From: Acholeplasmataceae bacterium | Lineage (GTDB): Bacteria > Bacillota_I > Bacilli_A > Acholeplasmatales > Acholeplasmataceae | Direction of reading: 5' to 3' | NCBI GenBank assembly: GCA_023230825.1 | Contig: JALNWO010000001.1 | Span: forward strand, 124,001 to 188,000 | DNA length: 64,000 bases | The notes under the pieces: generated by a model | Seen by the model: the letters and a program-made list of their open reading frames with translations, nothing else | Databases searched by the model: none | What the model was told of the DNA's origin: nothing | Translations under genes and position numbers: made by a program | Part shown: one piece after another, positions 41,768 to 49,278 of the stretch | How the letters are laid out: each line of letters begins with the position of its first letter | Position numbering within the stretch: the stretch's first letter is position 1

Positions 41768-42039
41768 TATGCTGTAGAATAAAGTAAAATAAAAAAATAT
41801 GACTTAACTACTAATACTATGTAAAAGTGGCGTAATAGTCACTACACTTTCTTAGTGTGAACTAAGAAAGGTATGGCCTTATACGCATATTCAGGAGTTT
41901 ATTGTATTCTTCCCTCTTTACAAGTAGTGTGTTTTAAATTAATTTTGATGACATATCACTATCTTGTACAGGGGAGATTGAACGCTTCAATGTACAATAA
42001 ACTTACGTAAGTTTTAATATTAAACAAAGGAAATAAAAA
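41768..42039 (+). promoter_or_regulatory. chmA upstream region: hairpin, promoter motif and leader stem-loop
   Basis: No gene. It contains a 9-bp stem CTTTCTTAG / CTAAGAAAG (41847-41870), the promoter motif ACATATCACTA (41951-41961), and right after it a leader hairpin: outer TTGTAC / GTACAA (41964-41969 / 41992-41997), inner ATTGAA / TTCAAT around CGC, with AGGGGAG bulged on one side. The ribosome site AAAGGAAAT precedes the ATG at 42040. Confidence 0.6.
41951..41961 (+). promoter_or_regulatory. Putative early promoter motif ACATATCACTA
   Basis: Exact copy of the motif at 760 and 3700 with the same TTTTGATG-type upstream bases, 79 bases ahead of the probable chimallin gene. Confidence 0.65.
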
Positions 42040-43947
42040 ATGAGTCAACAAGATTCTGTTCGCTGGGGTAATACGCCTGAGTCTAACCGGCCTTCTGCAG
42101 CAGGTCAGGAAACAAATGAGAAAGTTCTCGCTAGTGATCAACTCGGACAAGAGCGTTACAATCCAGACGAACTGGGTGTTGGTATCTTTGGCGCAGGAAT
42201 GCAGATGTCGTTCAACTCTGGTTCGGAAATTCTCTTCCGTGCCAAAGAAGCACTCGATGCCCAGGTTAAGAAAGCCTCTGAGCAACTGCGTCGTGAAAAT
42301 CAGATCAAACTAACCATTCTAGACCGTAGTGAGCATAAACGCCTTCCTTACAGCGCTCTGGTTCTTTCCCTGACCAATCCGCTGGTAGCTAAAGGTACAT
42401 CGTTCTTCGTCTTCGTTATTGCTGGTGATCAAGGTGCGATCGTCCGTAATGAAATTCTACCTAATAACCAAGGTCAGTGCGAAACGCTTTCCTTACCTGC
42501 TGATGCACTGAACCAAGTCATCAAAGAAGCAGGAGAAATCCTACGTGGTTTGAATCCTGGTGTAACAGATCTCTTCTCGGCTTCGGGTATTGTTGTAACG
42601 AACGACACTTTCTCTTGGGATAGTGAAAAAGACGTTTATCAACTCCTGGCCCGTGGTTATAACTCTTGCCTAGCTGTACTTTCTAGTAAAGGTCCTCGTT
42701 GGGATGATGTTAACTTGGCAAAGGTAATGGGTTCAGAACTGGAAGTTGTTCTGCAACGCACTCGTGGCCAAGCTCAACCGCGTGACGTACTGGGGCGTCC
42801 GAAGCGTCGTGATCTGGAAGTGTCTCTGCGCACTCGTCAGGTTATGAGTCCTCAAACAGGTGATATCATCCATAAAGCAGAAACGATTGCTAGTCTGTCT
42901 GTTTATGGTGATCTGCTTTGGGGTCCGGAGACGGTTCAAAAAGTAAACCAGTTTGGACAACCTGTTGTCGAGACCAAAACCTATAAGCAGCGCGTTATCA
43001 TCACCCAGATGCGTAACCACCAAGCTTATACGTTGGGTTCGCAGCTAATGTCCTTTATCCCAGCCATTGCTCTGTTCCAGCCAAAAGCAACTCACCAAGC
43101 TTTTATCCCATCACCTGATTCTTCGATGGGTAAGTCTGATGACGTTGGTGTTCTGCAACTGGAGGCTAAGTACCATCAAGGCAATATGAGCGGTCAAGAA
43201 GCTGCTCAGCGTGTGGATGTCTTTAATAGCCCGCCTACCCTGATCAGTGACTACCTGGAGAAAATCCTCTCTGACAATATTGAAGTCGCACTTGATATTG
43301 AAGTCGGTGGTGAGGACTACCTGCATAATTCAGTACTGCTCAAAGCAGCACTGTCTGGTAGCGGTGCTTCGGGTAATAAAGACCACGATCGTGCATATAC
43401 TAAACTCGTTGAAACCATGACGGTTCTAACTAATGGTAAGTTTGCTGATTTCTGGCAAACTGGTGCACCTATTGCATTCGTAGATTCAGTTCGTGAAGTA
43501 GGTCATTTCACCAACGATGATGGTAACCTGGAAGATACTCGTCATGTGGATACTATTTCCACGATGAATAAGTTTATCGAAAACAATCCGGATTACTATC
43601 GTGTTTGGTCTGATGCTCAAGTAGCAACTAACCGCACAATGCAAGCTCGTATGCGCGACATGCGTAACGTAACTGAGTACATGATCTCGCCTCCGACTTA
43701 CACGACTCGTGTATTCCGTGTGATCCTGTCCGCAGCCTTCGTTAAAGCATATTTCGATTCCATCTCAGCTCTGGGTATTCGTCTTAACCTGGTTCTGCCT
43801 AATGAGACTCGTACTGAAGATCGTACGGGTTATGTGAGTACTTCTAGCTCTATTCAAATGGGTGTGGGTGCAGGTATGCTCAATACCTTTGGTGGTAGCG
43901 TTGCTGGTACAATGTCACCTTCCAACTTCCAACGTTGGTCTGCGTAA
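42040..43947 (+). CDS. chmA: Probable chimallin, phage nuclear shell protein, 635 aa
   Basis: The call rests on four points. The length is close to 201phi2-1 gp105 (about 630). The gene directly precedes the RNA polymerase beta' N-part gene, as phiKZ gp54 precedes gp55. It has a strong promoter motif and its own terminator. Its codons are markedly richer in C and G than most neighbours, as expected for a very abundant early protein. No enzyme motif is visible; N- and C-terminal tails are Ser/Gly-rich and flexible, as needed for lattice contacts. Chimallin forms the single-layer lattice that encloses phage DNA and excludes host nucleases. The main alternative, a major capsid protein, is less likely from position and lack of a cleaved pro-region. 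Confidence 0.78.
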   Translation: MSQQDSVRWGNTPESNRPSAAGQETNEKVLASDQLGQERYNPDELGVGIFGAGMQMSFNSGSEILFRAKEALDAQVKKASEQLRRENQIKLTILDRSEHKRLPYSALVLSLTNPLVAKGTSFFVFVIAGDQGAIVRNEILPNNQGQCETLSLPADALNQVIKEAGEILRGLNPGVTDLFSASGIVVTNDTFSWDSEKDVYQLLARGYNSCLAVLSSKGPRWDDVNLAKVMGSELEVVLQRTRGQAQPRDVLGRPKRRDLEVSLRTRQVMSPQTGDIIHKAETIASLSVYGDLLWGPETVQKVNQFGQPVVETKTYKQRVIITQMRNHQAYTLGSQLMSFIPAIALFQPKATHQAFIPSPDSSMGKSDDVGVLQLEAKYHQGNMSGQEAAQRVDVFNSPPTLISDYLEKILSDNIEVALDIEVGGEDYLHNSVLLKAALSGSGASGNKDHDRAYTKLVETMTVLTNGKFADFWQTGAPIAFVDSVREVGHFTNDDGNLEDTRHVDTISTMNKFIENNPDYYRVWSDAQVATNRTMQARMRDMRNVTEYMISPPTYTTRVFRVILSAAFVKAYFDSISALGIRLNLVLPNETRTEDRTGYVSTSSSIQMGVGAGMLNTFGGSVAGTMSPSNFQRWSA

Positions 43948-43980
43948 CAAGTAGTTTGATTGCTTTAACTTAAGCATTAT

Positions 43981-44005
43981 AGAGGGAGGTGAACAACCTC
44001 CCTCT
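43981..44005 (+). terminator. Terminator after chmA
   Basis: Perfect 10-bp stem AGAGGGAGGT / ACCTCCCTCT with loop GAACA, then ATCTGCCTTCTTTT. Confidence 0.8.
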
Positions 44006-44036
44006 ATCTGCCTTCTTTTAAATTTTGAGGAAAAAG

Positions 44037-45410
44037 ATGGGTATTAGCTTAGTTCTTCAAAATCATGATGAGATTTATAGGGAGCAGTTACACGCTACAC
44101 CTATTCTCATAGATTTTCAAAGACTCACCGAGCATGAATATTTTAGTAAAGCATTATCAAATAAGCATCGCAATGCCTTAGCTGAGATTAATAAGCCGCA
44201 GGAAATTAACTATTTCCGAGACTCCACAATTGAAGATAAGGATAAAATTAACCGAACTTTCTATACTCGATACGTATCTGAGAAAACAAATACAGTTATT
44301 GAAGATATTCCGAGTTGTCAGTGCGGTGAATTTAATACTTATAAAAACTTAGGTTGTGTATGTAATGAATGTGGTACGATAGTATCCAGTAACCGCAGTA
44401 TGGATTTACATCCTTTAGTATGGATCGCAGCACCAGAAGGCATCCCTGCTCTAATTAATCCTACAGCTTATCGAATCATTGCCGGTCGTTTCGAGATTAG
44501 TAAATTCGATGTTATTCGTTGGATTATGGATTATAATTATACAGCACCAGGTAAAGAACCTATTGCTGTAGAGCAGTTAGAAAGAATGGAGATCCCAAGA
44601 GGAATCATTAATTTCTACCATCATTTCGACACTATTATCGAAACCTTGTTCGGTATGCGTTCTTTAAGTAAAGGACCTAATACAGCAAAGTTAGACGAAG
44701 AACTTAGAACTTTTATCAAAAATAATAGGGATAAGATTTTCTCTAAGCATATTCCAATGCCTAACAAAACTTTGCTAGTAGTAGAGAGTACTAACTTTGC
44801 TACGTATATGGACCCAAAGTTAAGTGGTATTATTGACGCACTTTGGTTGATGGTAGGAATTGATAGTGAGCACTCTAATCTCACTTTAAAGCAAAAAGAA
44901 ATGCGTGTGATTAAGGCATTAGCTCAAATTGCTGAATATCACACTGAGTCTGATAAGACTTCTTTAGCTCAAAAAGGCGGTATCTTCCGACGACATGTCT
45001 TTGGATTTAGAGCTTGGTTAAGTTTTAGGACAGTAATCTCCTCAATTACTGAACCACACAACTTAAGAGATATCTATATTCCATGGAGTACAGCAGTTAC
45101 TTGTTTTCAGTATCACTTAATAAATAAGTTAAGTAAGAGGTTAAATCCAAATACTGGAAAACGCTTTACTCCCCATGAAATCGATCTGTTTATTGAAGGT
45201 CATGTCAACAAATGGCATCCTTTACTTAGAGAGATCTTTGATGAATTATTAGCTGAGACACCAAATGGACGAGGTATCCCCTGCTTAAAGAATAGGAACC
45301 CTAGTCTTTATCGCAACTCTATCCAAAAGGTGTATATAACTAAGATCAAAGATGATATCACTGATGTTACAACAAGTATTAGTATCTTAACTGTTCGTCC
45401 CCTCAATGCT
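44037..45410 (+). CDS. RNA polymerase beta' N-terminal part, exon 1 (458 codons)
   Basis: First exon of the phiKZ gp55-like non-virion RNA polymerase subunit. ATG 44037 has GAGG six bases ahead; an in-frame TTG at 44025 is unlikely. A zinc ribbon is visible at residues about 94-112 (CQCGEFN...CVCNEC), as in the beta' N-terminus. Later, NRNPSLYRNSIQKV fits the beta' segment RQPSLHR that precedes the active centre, and the exon ends with RPLNA, the start of the invariant NADFDGD. The open frame runs on for 25 codons into intron sequence to 45488, but that tail is not conserved. With the micro-exon and exon 3 the spliced protein would be 534 residues. Confidence 0.88.
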
Positions 45411-45808
45411 AAAAAGATAAGATATTTATTAATAGATATTTTGTTATTGGCCATTACACTAGTAATAGTGTACTTGAATCCTCTCTAACTGACTGGGAAC
45501 TCCTACAACAATAGGACAATCAGCAGCGAAGCTTTGTCTTAATAATACTCAGACAAAGAACGTTCAACGATCAGAGAAACCAATAAATGTAACTCGTATT
45601 AAAAGACGAGAATAAGCTAGATATTATCTAGACGAAGGGAGTATCGTAGCGCCAAGTGGTGGGTATAACCCTTAAAGACGAAACGGGAGGCTTCCTAACT
45701 AATAGGAAGAAGATATGATCTGAGCCTTACAGTAATGTAAGGAGGGTGTCTTAGCACACCTGCTTATGAGAGCGTGTTAAAACACAACGGCATAAGTGGA
45801 CAATTCTG
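45411..45808 (+). ncRNA. Group I intron A in the beta' gene (398 bases)
   Basis: Follows a U at the exon end and ends in G, as group I introns require. Core elements are present: AACTGACTGGGAACTCC (about 45487), CAATCAGCAGCGAAGC (about 45519, Q-like), GACGAAACGGGAGG (about 45679, R-like) and AAGATATGATCT (about 45712, S-like). The end GGACAATTCTG resembles the ends of introns B (GGACATTAGG) and C (GGACAATAAG). No endonuclease gene is inside. Confidence 0.8.
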
Positions 45809-45811
45809 GAT
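45809..45811 (+). CDS. Proposed one-codon micro-exon GAT (Asp) of the beta' gene
   Basis: Between intron A ending in G at 45808 and intron B starting at 45812 lies GAT, followed by AAA. Joining exon 1 (...LNA), GAT (D) and exon 3 (FDGDELN...) restores NADFDGD, the metal-binding motif of every cellular-type RNA polymerase, in frame and with U as last exon base. A longer exon here would hit TAA. If instead 45411-46189 were one intron, the product would read LNADIRFDGDEL, losing the spacing of the first Asp. Confidence 0.6.
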
Positions 45812-46198
45812 AAACGAAGCTTTTATAGCTATACAGTCCCTTTCTTTAGAAATAAAGAAATGGTAACTTTTTGAATTGCTGGGAACCCCTTAGAGCCTGA
45901 CTCACGACAACGCAGTTGGAAACGACAAACGTGATCGTAAAAAAGAAGTCTGGATTGGGCAATCAGCCGGTAAGCTCCTAACCCTCACAATTATTGAGAG
46001 GTATGGGGAATCCTCAACGATCATCCGGTAGCGCGGAGTAGAACCCCAAGTGGGGAAGAAGCGGAAAGTACCTGACCAGGTAATGCTGAAGGTAGTGATA
46101 TGATCTATGCTCCTATGGGAAAGCCATAGGCAGGTGCCTTAGCGTACCGGCTCTTTGAGAGCGTACTTAATGTACAACGGCTTAGAGCGGACATTAGG
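45812..46198 (+). ncRNA. Group I intron B in the beta' gene (387 bases)
   Basis: A second full set of core elements follows intron A: AATTGCTGGGAACCCC (about 45876), GCAATCAGCCGGTAAGC (about 45959), GAAGCGGAAAGTACC (about 46059) and TGATATGATCT (about 46097). The 3' end GGACATTAGG ends in G directly before TTCGATGGTGAC (FDGD). No endonuclease gene. It is more diverged from intron A than A is from C. Confidence 0.75.
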
Positions 46199-46426
46199 TT
46201 CGATGGTGACGAGCTTAACTTCTCTATTATTCCGGATCAGAGGTTAGCTGAAGGACTAGAGAGACTCTCTGTTATCTTTAGTGCTTTTGATCTGACTAAT
46301 CCTCGGAGAGTGTCTGGTAGTGTAGCATTTCCTAAAACAGTACTTGCAACTATTGCTAACTACTTACACAGTAAAAAGGAAGTTATTCCAGCTATGCAGT
46401 CTAGAATGATCGAACTGTATAGTTGA
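46199..46426 (+). CDS. RNA polymerase beta' N-terminal part, exon 3 (75 codons), catalytic FDGD
   Basis: Begins FDGDELNFSIIPDQR, i.e. the second and third catalytic Asp of NADFDGD, and ends SRMIELYS with TGA at 46424-46426. It has no start codon of its own and is only meaningful after splicing to exon 1 and the GAT codon. The chelated Mg2+ carries out nucleotide addition. The next gene starts 32 bases later. Confidence 0.85.
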   Translation, partial: FDGDELNFSIIPDQRLAEGLERLSVIFSAFDLTNPRRVSGSVAFPKTVLATIANYLHSKKEVIPAMQSRMIELYS

Positions 46427-46458
46427 TAGTTAATTTAATAAAGGAAAAAGGTTATAAC

Positions 46459-47070
46459 ATGGTCCAGATTGTCATGGGATCAGATGTTGATTTCAGAGCG
46501 GCTGTATATGGACAACCTCATCCAGGGAGTTTAAACTTAATCAAGCAAACGAACGAAGCATTATCTAGTAGCTTTACTAATGCTCAAAGTAGTTTCTTAA
46601 CTAAGGTAAAACAGTTATCAGAAGACTTCTCTGGTAACCACGTATTAAGTAAAATGAAGTCTGCACTAAATAAACTAGCACAGGCTTTCTTACCTGATAT
46701 CATTCAGTATTATGATGATATCGATAAGATTCAACAAGCAGCATCTAAGATGCGGTATCTAATCATGAGTGAACCTACACTCCTGAAGAAATACCGTAAT
46801 CAAGAGATTGCTGGCTATGATGAGCATTTTACAGATATCTTCCCTGATCAAGTAGGTATTGATCACCCTGTTTATCAAGCTGTTAATAACGGTATCTTGG
46901 TGGAAGGTGATGAAGAGACTCCTGATACAGTGCAAATGTTCTTTACTGATGATGATAACACGATCACTGTAGAAGAACAGGTAGATATTAAATACACTCA
47001 AGCACTAGCCTTAGAAGAAGTCCTCTATGGTAAACGAGACCCTACCAGTCCTTGTGATCAACAGTTCTAA
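46459..47070 (+). CDS. Hypothetical protein, 203 aa
   Basis: ATG 46459 with AAGG seven bases ahead; an in-frame TTG at 46423 overlaps the beta' stop and is less likely. Helical (SSFTNAQSSFLTKVKQLSEDF) with an acidic C-terminal half (VEGDEETPDTVQMFFTDDDN). Co-transcribed with the RNA polymerase subunit and ended by a strong terminator. Function unknown. Confidence 0.65.
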   Translation: MVQIVMGSDVDFRAAVYGQPHPGSLNLIKQTNEALSSSFTNAQSSFLTKVKQLSEDFSGNHVLSKMKSALNKLAQAFLPDIIQYYDDIDKIQQAASKMRYLIMSEPTLLKKYRNQEIAGYDEHFTDIFPDQVGIDHPVYQAVNNGILVEGDEETPDTVQMFFTDDDNTITVEEQVDIKYTQALALEEVLYGKRDPTSPCDQQF

Positions 47071-47080
47071 ATAGTAAGAC

Positions 47081-47120
47081 GGCATAATTGGGAGAGCTAA
47101 CTGCTCTCCCGTTTTATGCC
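47081..47120 (+). terminator. Rho-independent terminator with enclosed GGCATAA / TTATGCC
   Basis: GGGAGAGC / GCTCTCCC inner stem, GGCATAA / TTATGCC outer stem, followed by TTTCTTTTTT. The clearest example of the phage's terminator type. Confidence 0.88.
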
Positions 47121-47162
47121 TTTCTTTTTTCTATTCTAATTGTAAACTAGAATAATACAATT

Positions 47163-47173
47163 ACATATAACTA
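47163..47173 (+). promoter_or_regulatory. Putative promoter motif, variant ACATATAACTA
   Basis: Same variant as at 5587; about 105 bases ahead of a 30-codon gene, with a 13-bp leader hairpin between. Confidence 0.5.
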
Positions 47174-47207
47174 ATTTGTTAACGGTTTTATATGAAATCG
47201 TTAGGGA

Positions 47208-47239
47208 GTCTATAGAGAAGTAGCAGCTTCTCTATAGAC
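47208..47239 (+). promoter_or_regulatory. Perfect 13-bp leader hairpin
   Basis: GTCTATAGAGAAG (47208-47220) and its exact complement (47227-47239), loop TAGCAG, ending 29 bases before the start of the 30-codon gene. Probably protects the mRNA or controls translation. Confidence 0.7.
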
Positions 47240-47268
47240 ATGTGACTAACCATCTTTAGGAGGTCAAC

Positions 47269-47361
47269 ATGACTGATAAGGATTATGAGGACGTTCTGCG
47301 TCTTCTAAAATATTTAAATGCCAAGATCGCTGCTATTGACGCAGCTGGTCCACAGGGCTAA
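47269..47361 (+). CDS. Small protein, 30 aa, own promoter and terminator
   Basis: A perfect AGGAGGT ribosome site lies five bases before the ATG. The product is MTDKDYEDVL then a helix (RLLKYLNAKIAAIDAAGP) ending QG. The dedicated promoter motif, strong leader hairpin, optimal ribosome site and immediate terminator all point to a real, well-expressed small protein, or a small RNA that also encodes it. Function unknown; an early host-takeover peptide would fit. Confidence 0.65.
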   Translation: MTDKDYEDVLRLLKYLNAKIAAIDAAGPQG

Positions 47362-47370
47362 TTAAATAAG

Positions 47371-47394
47371 CCGAAGGGATTAAAGTCCCTTCGG
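47371..47394 (+). terminator. Rho-independent terminator of the 30-codon gene
   Basis: Perfect 9-bp GC-rich stem CCGAAGGGA / TCCCTTCGG, nine bases after the stop; no long T run follows. Confidence 0.7.
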
Positions 47395-47484
47395 TAACAG
47401 TTAGTCGCATACAATAGAGAATTAACAATAAATAAATATTAACATCCCATCTTTTTATCATCTTAAACACAAAGGACTTTTAAC

Positions 47485-47671
47485 ATGAGAAGCATTCTTA
47501 CTGAAGATTACAGCAATACTCACTTTGGCTGGGTTTGAGCGATACCACGCACCACACCCAGTGATTATTTCTCATGTTCAAAAATGGATTATGAAGTTCG
47601 ATGACTGGAATCCAGATGATTGCCTCTATACTTTTATTGAAAATATTATCGACGAAGGTGATCAGAAGTAA
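47485..47671 (+). pseudogene. Small gene broken by a one-base frameshift
   Basis: ATG 47485 with AAAGGAC ahead opens MRSILTEDYSNTHFGWV and stops at TGA 47536-47538. An adjacent frame then runs through AGFERYHAPHPVIISHVQKW and a good acidic end (NIIDEGDQK) to TAA at 47669-47671, followed by a terminator. Removal of one base would give a 61-residue protein. A TTG start in the second frame is possible but lacks a ribosome site. Mutation, sequencing error or programmed shifting cannot be told apart. Confidence 0.5.
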
Positions 47672-47677
47672 TTAAAG

Positions 47678-47706
47678 AGAGGATAGTCTATTACAGATTA
47701 TCCTCT
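47678..47706 (+). terminator. Rho-independent terminator
   Basis: 8-bp stem AGAGGATA / TATCCTCT followed by a long T-rich tract including nine or more T. Confidence 0.75.
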
Positions 47707-47861
47707 TCTACTTCTCTTTCTTTTTTTTTTTCTTTTGTTATAGTAAATTTATTCCTATATTTCAACTCTATCATATACAAATTAAATAAAACATACAAAC
47801 AAATGCTTAAATTCAGATTAAGAAGTAAGGATACTATGATGCTATTAAAGGATTTATAAAC

Positions 47862-48269
47862 ATGGCTAAGAAAATACCTTATGTAGGTGCTAATTCCTAT
47901 ATCAATAATATCGAATTAAAAGCAGATATTGCAATGGCTAATATCTTAGTATCAGAAGCTTCCCAATCTAATATTTTCAGAAGCTCAGTAACGAGTATTC
48001 CAGGCATCTTCTCTGAAGGCAATGGAAACATAGAACTTACTATTTCTTTACTGAGGTCTAAATTAGAGAATTATTTACTTCGAATTTTTGATGGTGCAGT
48101 GGTAGATGTATTTCGCTACGATGGTATAGATGAAGATGCTAGTAAACAAACTATCATTATTAGAGCAATGATAGTTGATGATGATAAGCAATATAACTTA
48201 GAAAAGCTATTAAGAGAAGTTAATGGCAAATATACGTATATAACTAACATCAATAACGGGACCGTTTAA
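47862..48269 (+). CDS. Hypothetical protein, 135 aa
   Basis: First gene of a run 47862-51246 that leads into the nuclease and SSB genes. Starts MAKKIPYVGANSY after AAAGGA. Alpha/beta, with VDVFRYDG and a C-terminal helix. A replication or repair role is suggested only by neighbours. Confidence 0.6.
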   Translation: MAKKIPYVGANSYINNIELKADIAMANILVSEASQSNIFRSSVTSIPGIFSEGNGNIELTISLLRSKLENYLLRIFDGAVVDVFRYDGIDEDASKQTIIIRAMIVDDDKQYNLEKLLREVNGKYTYITNINNGTV

Positions 48270-48275
48270 TTAGCT

Positions 48276-48563
48276 ATGGAAACGAGCTTTAAGTTTGTAT
48301 TACTTGATACTAATCACAATACAGAAGAAAGTGATTGGGGGGCATTATTTACAGTAGAAGTAGAAGGCTTAACTTCCTATACTAACAAGAAAGTTCCAGT
48401 TTTATTTAAAAGTACTAGATATCATATCGATGTATTTAAAGTACATAATAAAGAAATGGAAAAAATCGATCTTAATACCGATTTAGAAGAACGTATTAAA
48501 AAACGCTATGAAGAAAGCTATCTATTTGGTAAAAAAATATTCACCTTAGCTATCTTACGATAA
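48276..48563 (+). CDS. Hypothetical protein, 95 aa
   Basis: Follows the previous stop by six bases. Beta-rich (FKFVLLDTNHNTEESDWGALFTV) with a basic C-terminal helix (ERIKKRYEESYLFGKKIF). Part of the 47862 run; function unknown. Confidence 0.6.
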   Translation: METSFKFVLLDTNHNTEESDWGALFTVEVEGLTSYTNKKVPVLFKSTRYHIDVFKVHNKEMEKIDLNTDLEERIKKRYEESYLFGKKIFTLAILR

Positions 48564-48600
48564 CGTTTAATTAACTATCTTATTATAAAAAGGTGTGGTA

Positions 48601-49278
48601 TTGGAACAAGATTACTTAAATAAAGCATCAGACTTACTTAACGAAGCGCTCTTGAATAAATCTATTGTAGGTTTAGATTCTATTAAAGAAGTCGTAGATA
48701 AAGCTCAAGAATGGCTAGCTGTTCGTATTACAACGGATCAATTTGAAGAAGGTTTCTTACCTCTATTTACTGGCGAGACACCAAAGTATCCAGAAGTCAA
48801 CTTCTATACTTATTCTAATTTTGTAGGAGGTCCTAACAGAGAACTCATCCTTACAGATAGTACTGGTAAAGATGTTCTTATTGTTCCTCCTTTATTTGAT
48901 CGTGATAAAATTAAATTCGATCTACCTAGAGATCCCCAGAATTCTTTATTTGAATTAATGGGTAGGGTAGGTGAAGTAAGTAGTCGCATCCCTATGCAAG
49001 GTAATCGCTTATTCTTAGCGATGACAAGTCGTAAATGGGATGATATTAAAAATAAAGATATTTATCTTAAAGTTATTCAGGATTGGAATAAAGTCTTTAG
49101 CTATTTTGGTAGGGAAGTTATTACTATTGAAGGACTTTCTAATGAAGAATTAGGTATCCCAAATAACTATAAACCTAAGGTCTTAAATCAGGAACAACCT
49201 GTTGAAATAAGAAATAATGTAACTCCTTCATCTAATAGTAGAGATTTCCTCGATCTTGATGAAGAATATGATAGCTAA
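48601..49278 (+). CDS. Hypothetical protein, 225 aa, probable TTG start
   Basis: AAAAAGG at 48587-48593 is seven bases before TTG 48601 and only one base before GTG 48595, so TTG is preferred. The protein is acidic with a helical start (EQDYLNKASDLLNEALLNK) and an acidic end (DFLDLDEEYDS). It overlaps the nuclease gene by about 20 bases, so the two are coupled. Function unknown. Confidence 0.6.
   Translation: MEQDYLNKASDLLNEALLNKSIVGLDSIKEVVDKAQEWLAVRITTDQFEEGFLPLFTGETPKYPEVNFYTYSNFVGGPNRELILTDSTGKDVLIVPPLFDRDKIKFDLPRDPQNSLFELMGRVGEVSSRIPMQGNRLFLAMTSRKWDDIKNKDIYLKVIQDWNKVFSYFGREVITIEGLSNEELGIPNNYKPKVLNQEQPVEIRNNVTPSSNSRDFLDLDEEYDS

Noticed and set aside
42733-43326. Minus-strand open frames within chmA
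   Set aside because: They are shadows of the strongly biased codons of the long plus-strand gene and have no ribosome sites.
42040-43947. Major capsid protein
   Set aside because: The length and abundance would fit, but gene order next to the RNA polymerase beta' N part, an early-type promoter and the absence of a visible pro-region favour chimallin.
45411-45488. 25-codon extension of the beta' frame after LNA (KKIRYLLIDILLLAI...)
   Set aside because: It reads into group I intron sequence and breaks the NADFDGD motif; it is intron sequence left open by chance.
46190-46198. Single-intron reading with exon 3 starting GAC ATT AGG (LNADIRFDGDEL)
   Set aside because: It is in frame but inserts two residues in the catalytic motif and assigns the conserved GGACA-type intron end to the exon; kept as the main alternative to the micro-exon.
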